A stretch of DNA of 64,000 nt from Spirodela intermedia (lineage: Eukaryota; Streptophyta; Magnoliopsida; Alismatales; Araceae), in NCBI GenBank assembly GCA_902729315.2, contig LR746279.1, positions 2,942,501 through 3,006,500 on the forward strand. Reading direction: 5' to 3'. The position numbers and the translations under genes were made by a program. Below, in pieces: positions 37,601 to 49,414 of the stretch (position 1 is its first letter; every line of letters starts with the position of its first letter). The notes below the pieces were generated by a model. The model was not told the DNA's origin and made no database searches. It saw nothing but the letters and a program-made list of their open reading frames with translations.

Positions 37601-38378
37601 TTTTAAAGCGACTTGGCATTTCCAAGTAATTTATGGTTAGAAAAGGTTTAATTTTATTTTTTTTGGTTGGCAAAATATTTCCTGAACCGTAGGCTTAATG
37701 GAAAGAACTCAGGAGTACCAAGCAAAGAGAGATCTTTGCGAACAAAGAAGAAAACCTACATCATGGGGAGCCCATTTGCCCTTGAGAAAATAGCTTTTGT
37801 GTAACACAAGCCTACGAGCTCCTGTTTGAACAAATAATCTAGGCTAGAAGCTGCAATTATCCTAAAACTAATGGGTTCACCACTATCATCTTGATCAGGG
37901 TTTCCTAAAGGGTTTTTGACTGAAAGCCAAATTGCGTCCAAGATACGTAGCACTTGTCTCTTGGAGACCGAAATGATGAAGCTTTGATTCCAGTCTCCCA
38001 TTCTCTTGCGGGATTAAATAGCTTTTGGTTCTCAGACAAGTCTACTAGAAAAACCATGGAAGAAGGCGGCTATTGAAGCTCCTGCAACCAATCAATGTCT
38101 TCAACTTCACACTCAAAATCTTCTCCCTCTCCTCTAATTATCTATCTGCCTCTCTCACTGCCCTTGGACCCGCAGAACACCCTTTTTCTGTCTGTCTGTC
38201 TGTACATCGTTTTTGGTCCGACATAGAAGGATTCTCCTGGCGTGTCCTCCATCTCGGATGTTTCCTCTGGGCACACTTTCGCCATCATTCAAGGGGGTCG
38301 CCTTCACAGGTGCGTGAATAGACGGCGAAAAGCGCCGACGAAGCGCAATCAAATGCTTCATGACTCAAAATTGCCCAT
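34650..38378. other. Intergenic; includes a TGCCAT-rich repeat region
   Basis: AT-rich, no gene recognised. The one structured part is the degenerate repeat region near 36270-36630. Confidence 0.5.
36270..36630. repeat. Degenerate TGCCAT/GCATGC-rich region
   Basis: Short words such as GTGCCATG, CATGCCAC, GCATGCTAAT and TGTGCCA recur at irregular spacing over about 360 bp, for example GTGCCATGTCATGCCACACC. This looks like an old short-period satellite that has decayed. Open frames here are by-products of the repeat. Confidence 0.55.
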
Positions 38379-38386
38379 TATAAATA
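38379..38386 (+). promoter_or_regulatory. TATA box of PIP-like gene 2; decides the start codon
   Basis: TATAAATA. A transcript would begin about 30 bp downstream, so the in-frame ATG at 38405 would be at or before the 5' end. The ATG at 38507 is the first likely to be used. Confidence 0.65.
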
Positions 38387-38506
38387 GGGGAGGCAAATTA
38401 GCATTTGAAGGCACTCCGTTTTAGACATCCAATACGAAGCTTACTGCTTCAACAAGTTCCACCCTCGTTTCCTAGGACTAATTTCCTCCATCTATCGCCG
38501 AAATAC

Positions 38507-38770
38507 ATGTCTCTTAGGCCGGACATCGTCGCCGTTCTTCTCCTCATCATGGTAGGAGACTGTGGTTTCTTCATACTTGGAGCAGGTCGCCCGCTTGGCA
38601 CGCCGGCAGAGCCAGTTATCAGTGCAAAGGCACAGTGGGTAGTCACAGCGGTAAATAACGGTGGTCCAAGTCCAAGTGGTCCGGGCCACAAATTCACAGC
38701 AGCCAGAGTCCCTGGACGCACAAAAGGCCCCGTCGATAGACGCCCTCATCCTGCGGACATCCACAACTGA
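38507..38770 (+). CDS. Small secreted peptide precursor, PIP/PIP-like family, copy 2
   Basis: 87 residues in one exon. Residues 1-26 form a signal peptide (IVAVLLLIMVGDCGFFILG). Residues 53-61 are GPSPSGPGH, preceded by NNG and followed by K, which fits the SGP…GxGH peptide motif. The motif has the same residue numbers as in the gene at 27794. Both share R.L…P…P…AK…W between signal and motif. A basic, Pro-rich tail (VPGRTKGPVDRRPHPADIHN) follows and would have to be removed if the active peptide ends near the His. The upstream flank (GTGTCCTCCATCTCGGATGT at 38239 on) resembles that of copy 1, so the promoter was duplicated too. Expected to be extracellular. Function is inferred from the motif alone. 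Confidence 0.7.
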   Translation: MSLRPDIVAVLLLIMVGDCGFFILGAGRPLGTPAEPVISAKAQWVVTAVNNGGPSPSGPGHKFTAARVPGRTKGPVDRRPHPADIHN

Positions 38771-41700
38771 CACAAAAGAAGATTCTTCCATAACAATGTT
38801 CAACCCCGTAGAGTGCCGCCATATGAATGTTATATACTGATTTTGTGTCACATAGATCGCTGGTCATCTAGTCATTTCATTCCGTGAGTCGTTTTTTCAT
38901 GTAGGAAAAAGGTATATGGATCGTCGTATGTGTTGTGATTACTTGAATTGTATGTTGACTCTTTATTTTTCTGCACCAATGAAGATTCAGAAACTGCGGC
39001 ATAATCTCATGCTGTGTGCAGAAGTTTTATTTCATCATTCATTGCCAAGTTATTTTCCCTTCCCTCTAAACGTCTAGACAAGCCTGTTTTATAACTGACT
39101 TGGAGACGAGATTGTCAAGATACGCATTTTAGGAACTGTTTTATGTAGACAATACGCGTACTGTGAGCAGGCTGAGTACATATACACGCTCAGACCTCAA
39201 GAGAAAGGTATGGTCATCCAATTCAAACGGGGTTGCAAAACGATAGAGTAGAACTAACTTGAGTTAATTAAATTCAGACTGTTAATTCCATTAAGGAAAC
39301 TTCGAGGCGTCATCTGGATTTATACAGCTCATAACGCCCCCAATGATAATCACAGCGTGAAAAGAATGCTGATCATGATGGAGATGAATTTTTCATCAGA
39401 GCCACAGTTCGCTAGAAGCGCAAGTTTTTTTTACACGGAAGACCTATTTGGATGTAGATATAATCTTCACTGTCCTTTTGGAGTCTATTTGGCTGTATTT
39501 ATGATCTACTACTTAAGCCCTGTAAGGAGTAGAAACGCAAGATCATAGAAAGCTTGACGTTGTCAGTTTATTAGCGTGCAATTACGGAGTTAAAAGCTTG
39601 GCCGCAGCGACTTTCTTTTTGTTCAAGGAATGGGCCCCTACCCTCCGACTTATTGTTAACAATAATACGCCATATAGATTTCAATGTACACTATTGCAAT
39701 AGATTACCATAGTTTAGACCGTTCTTTATTTTCATGTCAACAAAAATGAACTAAAACTACGACTGATGCGGATAGGAATAAATAATTAGCTGCAACTCTA
39801 TGATGTTGCCGCATCCCTTTTTCTCCAGAGAAGAAACTGAAAGGATTAGCTATTACTATCTGATTTGTTCAATGTTGATGTTAAGCGGTTAACACTCTAT
39901 ATTAATGTTTTTGGACCATTGTTAAAAGAAAAAAAGCTTTTTCAAACGAAGTTCCAATACGAGGAACGTCAAGCGAAGCTTCTGCACTGGGGTGGCCCTT
40001 ATCCCGTTCGTGCGGTCGACTACGTTCTTCTCCTTTCCACTGGAAATCTGTGTACTTGAAACGACGATATTGAGAGAAACAGAAAGGAAGTGCCGTCAAT
40101 TCGAAAGCAGAATCGATACCACAACAGGTCAATCTTTCCAACGTGCCTCCCTGAAGTTTTTCTGACCCTCGAATATGCTGTCGTAGGGTTCCTGTTCCAT
40201 TGCTCAAGCAAGGCGAGATGGAATATCGAGTTTGAAGAGTTTGATCAAACTCTTTCCCGCACCTTCCACGCGGGAGTGAAATGTTGAGAATCCTAATCAT
40301 ACGATTCTACTCGTCCGTTTTTCATCTCCTCTAACTCATTCTTCCGATGGGTTTCTATGTGAGTACATCAAGCTGTGAAGTATCTAGGATGTTTCCCCTC
40401 TCTGCAAACCGGCGGGCAACAAATAGAGAAGAAGCTGACCTTGTTTGTCATTCACATCGAGACAAGAGACACCGGTTTATATGAAAGGTTCTGTTGATAA
40501 CAAGGATGGCTCGCCACTTATCCTTCTATGTGCCTGAACGGCCGCACTCAGTGCTTGATCCAGATTGTTCACTGGATGACTCCAATCGCAGGGGCGACCG
40601 AGGCTCCGTGAATTTTTCTTCCGCTCTCGGCGAGTTCGATCGTACTCCAGGCAACCGGAAGCCAAGTTGGCTCCAGCCTAAAAGTCAAGGTAGTTCTGTT
40701 CGATTAATGTTGACAACATGCTCATGAGCGGTCAAAATACGGCCAACTGACTCCTCTGAGTTCCGATAAATAATCAAGCCCAAGCCCTGACACCAGGCAC
40801 TGACATCATAAAGGTCGATCCCCGTTTCATAACAGTGTTGTTAATCATTTAAGAATAGGCAAACAGGAGTTGAACGTAACATCACAATTTCTGGATAATG
40901 GCCCTCCATCGCGACGCATGTCGTGGCACATTTTCGAATACGGTTCCGTTCAAACAGTAGCCTTCAAGGAAATAGAGAGGATCCTCTTTCTTGTAGCACC
41001 ATCATGACAATAGGGGAAAACGCATCCCGCTTTTGAGTGATATACCTAGTGTCAGCTTATGGCGCAAAGTTTTCTCCATCAACCCTAACTTTTATACTAG
41101 ATCCTAGGTCAGTTATACTTGTAAGTTGTTATCTACTAATAACACTACCACCTAGTACATAAAATTTCCTATTTAAAGGTATGGAAAGAAAGATATCAAA
41201 AGGTGGGCAATACGAGAGGAGATGCGTTTTGTTGCTTAAATGCTTGATACGTTTCGAAGGTGACAGAATAATTCGAAAGTTGGCCGTAAGGATCCTCCAG
41301 CTGACATCACAAATGGATGAAACCCCATCTAGATGACACATATCATGTTACAATAAATTGGGCTAGAACTTCCGGCCAGTGGTGAACTTTGAATTTAAAA
41401 CCCAACGGATACGACACCAAAACATTCATGAAAAATACAAATATATAACGGAGAAAAATTATTTACTACACTAAGATGACATTAGATAAATATTCTAGCT
41501 TGATATTTATCAAGAAAGGATCAGTATACTCATGTTAGTTTTTGAGCACCATGCCCAGCTTGTTGAGGAGAAAACTGGTGCTAATTTTCTTGCAGATATC
41601 CGAATAAATGCTAGAATATTTTGAGGTACGGAGATCCACTATCAACCTGTAGTGCACCCATACAACAAAATTGTTTGAAGCATAAACCTAAAATCTAACA

Positions 41701-44700
41701 TTCCTTCACACCCATAACGTATTATTGAAACTATGGTAGCTCTTTACCAGTTCATTCATTAATCACTGTTATCAACTAAATCAGGTTAACATATACTTTA
41801 CACGCAAACTTAAACGTGGGCAAAGAAATCTATCATTTCACTATGACATTTAGATAGGAACTAATATAATAAAAGTAATGAATTCCCAAACGCTGGGTGA
41901 TTCATTTTTGGAAAGCATCATTCCCATTTTTTGTGTCCCAAAAAGTGCTAAATAACCTATGTAAGAAGACAGATGGTGAACTGTCATGCAAGAGTATAGC
42001 TTTCTTCATTTTTCTGAATTTTGAGTTTCAAGAAAATCTTCCAATATTTTTCCTGTAAGTGAAGGTGTGAGCTCTCATAACCAAACTACATATTGAATTT
42101 TCTGATTTTATTTCCCAAATACAAAATTATTGATAGGATTTGAGAATCTGTTTCTAGGATATTTAACAAAGAAAAATAAATTAGTCAAATATACTACAGC
42201 CAAATATGAAACTCCTTATGAAGATGTAAACAATCAGAGCCAAGAGTGAAATTGAAAAAGAAAGTATTACATAAAGGTATGATTAATGAAAATGAATTTC
42301 GGTAATTTTTTCTTATAATGACCGTTGTGTTCTGGATTTGTAGTCTTCAGATGAAAGGATGGTCATTGAGGAGTCATTAATTTTGATGGATGAATTGTAG
42401 TTCTATCTAAAAAATCGATGTGCCTTGCTGACTGAAGGCTGTTCCCAAGAAAACAAGGCATCATCACTTGATTAAAAGATACCTTTTAATGTTACATCAA
42501 TTCTGACTTGGTAACGAATTTGAACTATTGAAGTTTACTCGGCATTTTGGGTAGGTAGAAGGAAAGTTTCAAAATATCTCTAGCCTTTGACTAAATTTTA
42601 CATTCAGAAATATCATAACTTTAATTAAAATTTCTCAACCTATAATTTAATAAAAAATATGGATACCTCTACACAAGATGGAGAAAATTATAGGATAATC
42701 AAAATTGCTTATGCTCATATGTTTAGTTTGTTAGCATTGATAGTAAACTAGAAATATTTTTTAGTAAATATGAGGCAACAAGTTCTTATGTTCAATAATT
42801 AGACGTGCTTTAACATGGCCTATTTAAACACCTGATATAATAATATAACTTCAATATTTTGAATGTTGGCTGTAAGAGATTTAATTGTCCTAAAATATTT
42901 TGATGATGACAAACATACATAGTAAAAACAAATGGATCAAATTATGTTTTATGTTGTATAGAGGTGGATGATCTTTTGCATACACACACGAAATTAAGGT
43001 TTTATAAACTAATGGGAAATAAATATTAATGTTTTATAGTGTCTAGATGATAAATGAATGATTTTATTTTATGTTAATATTTAAAAAAATTAAATTACTG
43101 TAAAGTTTTTTCTCAACATCATTCCTTTGTTTATTGTTGGAGAATGTGTCAAAAATTACAAAACCTTCCACTAGCCGGGGTTAATGATTTTTACATCCAA
43201 TTTTATGTGAATGCATGAATTAAAATAGTAAGATACACGTCTAAAAAATAGATTATATCTCTATATTTTAACATATTTATTTTGTTCATTTTTTATGGTG
43301 AATTAATAAAGCGAATCTGAACAATATAGACATCTTTTCCACATTAGTATGAACATTATTTAATGTCAATTGAAAAAATATTTTGGAATATCATATGTTA
43401 TGTAATTATGTCAAATACTGATAGGAATATTCGGTGTGTATATTTCATATCCATGTTATATTTGAGGAGATTTAGGTTCAATTAGATGCAAAAGTCATTA
43501 CTTTATTCGGACTTGTACTTACAGAGATACTTTTAACAGGAATTTATTGTTTTTCAACAGACAAGAACTGATATCTTTAGATATTTAAATTAACAACTTA
43601 CTAACTATTATATTTATCTAAACCTTGAGGATATTAAAATCCTTCAAGCATGCAATCATATGGGTCCTGTTTTATCATTCGAGTTTATTAATATTTTCAA
43701 TATTTTAAAGTGGAATAGTGGGAAAACAATAAGGGAAGGTGTGATTCAAATTTCTCTATAAAGTAATGAATTTGAGTGAATTTGAGTGAGACTCAAAGTT
43801 TGCATCATCTATGAGAAGGTATAATTTTCTGTGACCTGAAATAAAAATACCTATTGGAGTGAAATAGTGATTATTGATTCAGAAGCATTCTTCTAACCAT
43901 AGTTCAATGACAAGCTCTTTTCTAATTTGATAGCTTCTATATGTGAAGAGGGAGAAGAAGTCAAATGTAACTCAATTGCCTCTTGATTATATTTAGACGA
44001 GATTAAATTCTTTATCAAATTCCAAAAATAGTCTCATTGATCTTTTTCCTTATGTTTTTTATGAAAAAACTTATGATTAAGTTTGGACCTAATCATTGAA
44101 ATGAGTTGATTTCTCACAATAAAATTTGGCCCACATAGAGCCGTGAATTTAGAAAATAATTTGAATTAAAAAAAAAATGATAGAGTTGAACCCGTAATCA
44201 ATGGTTGCCAGTAAAATTGATTTTGGTAGAATGCAAGAAGGGAAGTGTTCTTGGCGAGTAGACATAGACAAGGGTCCAAACCATTCTAAAGTTAATAGTG
44301 TTCTCAAGATTTAAATTAATGAAATCTATATGAATTAAGAACTATAAGAAGAGATGAAGAAATATTGAATAGTTGATTGAAGTCAAATTGAATATGATCA
44401 ATTCAATTCTCCTCTAGATCATAGTGTGACCTTAAATATGACATTTAAGATGTTGGATCAAACTATTAGCAAAGCAAAAATCTCAAAGCTAAAACTTATT
44501 GATAAAAATATTATGCTTGAATTCAAAAAATAATCAATATTTACGCATCAGACATCTAAAAATTATCTTATAGACCTAATTTTTTTATTCATCACAATTT
44601 CTAATGTGAATTCAGCCTAAGAATGCATAAACTTTAATTTCAATAAACATAATGTATCAGCTGTAATGAAAAAACTTGAGTAAGGCCATCATAAATAGCA

Positions 44701-47700
44701 CCTTCTAATGGAATAACAATGAATTCATAAAAGTATAAATTTCGCTAGTTATGAGTCGGCCAAAATGCGGTGACAATGGATGGCTAAGGGGTTTGGATTT
44801 TAAGCTGATCTAGGCTTGTAAGACTAATTTTTTTAATTATTTTTTTAATTATTTTCTTGTAATGTGCTATCCCCTCTTTAGCACTGAGTAAATTGATGGC
44901 TTGTTCGAAAGCTCAAAATGGAAAGAAAATTGGAAAACACTTGGTCAACAGAAGCAGAATGCGAGGGCTCCAAAATCCAATGATTAACAAGGATGATCAT
45001 AAACAGAATTGTTGGATTGACGTTAGGAGATTTTGACTTTGACAACAGTGAGTTAATAAATTGTAAATACCATAATTCATAGGAAATTATATTCTGCTCC
45101 ATCGTTGGTCACCTATTGACAGTTATACTCAAGTAAACATTAAGAAAATCTATAGGGGGATTTCTATCAGGGTTTTTTCCTTGAGGTGATTTCACTACAA
45201 TTTCTAATATTATGCTTCTCAACCAAAGGCTTCAGATAGATTAAATGATCTGGGACGCTAGCGGCTTCTGTTTGGGCGTGCTGAATTACTTGCGAAATAC
45301 AACAAAAAGGACCAACAAATTTCACTAAGGGATCCTCTCTCTGTGTGCTTGGAGTGACAGCCATAAGGGAGCTCGTCATAGTATGCACGATGAAGAGGCT
45401 GCTGATGTCTCTTCTAGACTCAATTGGCGTAACTTTGGCAGCGAACAAAGGCTGCGAGAAAATATATTGGCATTCATACACATCAACTTGACAAGTCCAA
45501 ATCCTGCACTTGAAGATGTTCATTTGCCTTGATGTTGAATCACTCTTTCAAATCTGTTAATGACTTACCCACAAAAGGATGGTGTAACTCTTTGTTTAAA
45601 ACCATAAGACATCTTCAAAGTATAGATCATTTCTTTTTGGATTATGATGCGAATATTTCGATCTAGAACCTTATATCTCATTAGCCAACATGTATGAAAG
45701 ATGTTGCATTCGGATGAAATATCTTATATCATAGGTTAAAATTCTAGACGAATCATCTCTAACTCTTTTCTTTCATCCCGAATTTTTTTTAACGTAATTT
45801 AGAATTCGGGTTGGCATGACTTGCAAGAAATTTAAATTAACTTTTATAACCTTGAATTTAAATCTAGGAAAAGTGATTGATGCACCTTGGAGCTCTCAGA
45901 ATATGGATTATATTTACGGACGAATAATATTTATTATTTTTTCAATGTTAGATGATTTTGAGAATTTCAAGGACCTTTTGCGTGATGGACGTGGCATAAA
46001 AGGAAACTAAATTATCAGCGCCGAGCTATAATCCATATTGTGGGAAAGTGGTCGATTCACATTGAGGTCAAAAAAATAATTAAAATTCAAGAAAAGATAG
46101 CAAAGTATCAAAGAGAAAAGAACATAATTTCCGGGTTTAAATTGTCCAAGATTCATGAGCAGGAAAGGAAGCTTCATCACCAGCTATAAAGGATTCAACA
46201 TCCAAACCTTGACAATATTTCTTTATTCAAGTGCTCATCTAGAGACTACATGTTTAGCTCTATAATTCAAATGTGTGGAAATCGGATTTGGTATGTAACT
46301 AGTATCCGCTGAAACCATTGTGAAAGCTAGGTTGGTCCAAAAACTTTCAGTTAGCTCGTTTGGTTGCTACCCCTACCATTATTACAATAGCTTCAAGCAA
46401 GCCATTTTTCAATGTAGAGGCAAGAAAGCTAGTGATGTTATGTTTTCTGATTCAAAAGCCTCTGAAACCCCAGCAGTGAAGTTGCTCTTGAGATAGAGGA
46501 CATAGGCACTGTGGAATGACTAAAACGTATCTATGTCAATCATATTTTTTTTATCATTGATTTGTACTATTTTTATAATCACATTTCAATAAACAGCATG
46601 ACATGATCAATTATTCCTCACTTTGTTGAGCCTTTGTATTTCCTCCACCAGGGAACTCAACATCATGGTTCATCGTCCAGGATTCTACACAATTGTGCTC
46701 TGCATAGGTTACCACCGACGGCTTATCATGTCAATTCGGCCATGTTTTATATTACAATTAGAACGCTCAAAAGAAGACCAAAGAAGGTTTATTTTTTCCT
46801 CTTGACTTAGTCGTACCACATTCGGATCAAGAAGCTTAAGACGATTACAAAGGGAAAATTTCCATCTACGGTATACATCAGGATATGCTGACCATTCTCA
46901 AGGTCACCACGTCAAGATTTTCTATATCATATGTAACTTTCCCATGTCTTCTTGATGCGATATGAAGTATTTGGTGAAGACCATCTCATTATCGGGAGGT
47001 CCATTATTCTAAGCATATAGAACTGGAGAAATGTAGGTAATCTCGACGAAAAAGGGGGAATTCGAGTTTGATGTAAATATCGAAACATATCCAAAGACGT
47101 CTAATCAAAAAATAATTCTTTACATGAGTGTAACAAATGTTGATTATAAGTCTATTGTAAAATTTGTGGAGTTCAAGCAGCTGTCTTTATATCTGTTTGG
47201 GAACTCAGAACAACTGTTCATATAAAAAATGTCGTGCTAATAGCATATGCAAGTGCCAAGACCTTATTACAAATGATCAGCACATCAGATCGAAGTCAAG
47301 AGTAAAGGTGAAAGGACATGAAAGCTACATGCGTTGGCAGTGATACTTTAGAGAAATAGAGAAAGTAAATTGAAAACGTGGAAAAACTGATTCATAAGCA
47401 TCAAGATCTAATAGTGGATTTCCAATCCCTATATTCAATTTGAATCCTCAAGGCTCCACGTCTACATAAGAAAGTCAATACCTACAGCTAAGTTGCCAAT
47501 ACCAGGCCAGCTTTTCATACTTAAGTATGCTCGCAAGACACACCATATAAACCTTTCATACTTAGTGGGGAATCACGGTCTCATTTTAACTCTTTACCTA
47601 AAACTTACAATTCATGAAAAGGATAAGTGAGCTCGAGGCACAAATACGTGTTGCATCACGTTTTATAAACAATCTTTGAAGCTATACGATGATGGTATTT

Positions 47701-49293
47701 ACAAGAAATGTTAGCATATTGTCGCTGTGTAAGCACAAAAAGGAATAAGGAAATCATATTCCTTTTTGTCTCTGTATATGACTCAACGTGCTCTGTATGA
47801 ACTAAAATAAGGGAACTACTGCGTAGTAAATGTCAGTAAGAATATATGTAACTATCTGAAGACAAATGACGCAGAAAAATGCATAATGAGAAGTGAGTTA
47901 TGGACACTCATTTTTCAAAAAGATTGCGGTACCATTTTTTTTTGAGGGAAAATCATACTTAGTTGGGGAGGGTGTTGATTCAGAGTAACTGCTCATAAGG
48001 TTTATTATCCATACTCTTTCCCTCGATAGCCAAATAAATTCTTATGGTGAAGAAACGTTTTAGGCACTTCATCGGAATAGTACATACGTAAGGCGGCAAC
48101 GTAGAGGGAAAAAACAGCGCGATCTACCAAACCACTTCAAATTCCCCATTAATTCATTGAAAAGATAGAAACCCAACGAAATCAAGAAAATAAAAAACGT
48201 GAACTTAATCGCTTTCCCCGTATCTTCTCTTCATACATGGCATCGCCATGTAGGATTGTCGGAAGCTTTTTATTCGGATTAAAAGCCCTTCACAACTTTC
48301 TTCGCCGTGACAGTTAAATGGTAAACGTATTGATCGTAAGAGGAAGAAGCTACTGGAATGGAAAAAACTCAGAATGGAAGTCTAGAGCCCTACTGGCCGA
48401 CGACTTGAATTTAAGATTTTCCTTTAGTCAAAACAGGCCAGCTAGCTCAAATGAACCATTATCTCTTTCCAAGGTTATCGATTTCGTGAAGCGTTGAAGT
48501 CAAGTGACACCTGGCTTCTTCTTTTCTTCTTAAAATCAAGTGTGCAGTATGATTCTTTACTTCTAATCTTTGTTGGCTTCTGCGCATGAATTAGTTGGAA
48601 TCATTCTCCCTTTCTTTTTCCAACGACATCAGTTGCCTTTCAGATCTTTGCTGCCGTCCGAAGAAGCCGCAGCGGATAACGCGTGCTAGAAATGCTGCTC
48701 AAACCAGTTTCGCGAATGCTCCATAAACTTTTTGGATATGGAGACTGTGAAAACGATTCATCCAAGTCTCTAACTCAAGACAAATGACAGCAACTTAACT
48801 GGAGCAACTAATCGATTGCTCAGCATGGGATCCCTGTACTATTTGCCTTTTCGGCCAACTGCAGGAGGGCGCATTCAAAACCCTAATGGACTTGCTAATC
48901 ATGTCATCTGGTTAAGGTAGTGCAACGGTTGCGAAGAGATTCCGATGTGCCTTCCGTGCATCTGTGAACTTCAGTACTCTAATTGACGCCATGCATTTGG
49001 GTCCGCGGGCGGATATCGGGCACTGAATTTTTAAATGAGATCCCTATATCTTGACATCTGGCCGACAATCGCAAGAATAATTCTCCGAGTAGATCCGTTG
49101 AGCTAAATAGATTCTTTTTCTGGTTACAGCTGTTCTAGCTTTTCCTTTCATCCTCGTGAAACCACGTAAGCTATAAAAGATCTTTGCTCAAATGGATTAC
49201 GTTGGCACATGCTGTAGATTCTTACGTCTATTGTACAAACTGAATATATTCGTCTGCGAACAAGTGATTCCGGATGATGAGAGAGGGAAAAAC
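38771..49293. other. Gene-poor intergenic DNA
   Basis: About 10.5 kb, largely AT-rich, with only short open frames. A 118-codon - strand frame at 45167-45523 and small frames at 39865-40300 match no family I know. Old retroelement DNA is likely, but I see no diagnostic domain. Confidence 0.45.
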
Positions 49294-49317
49294 AGAGAGA
49301 GAGCGAGCGAGCGAGCG

Positions 49318-49411
<94 letters not shown>
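49294..49411. repeat. (GA)n microsatellite with a GAGC segment
   Basis: GA/GAGC start (about 49294-49322) and then almost pure GA to 49411. It produces artificial Arg-Glu and Leu-Ser frames on the two strands. Confidence 0.95.
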
Positions 49412-49414
<3 letters not shown>

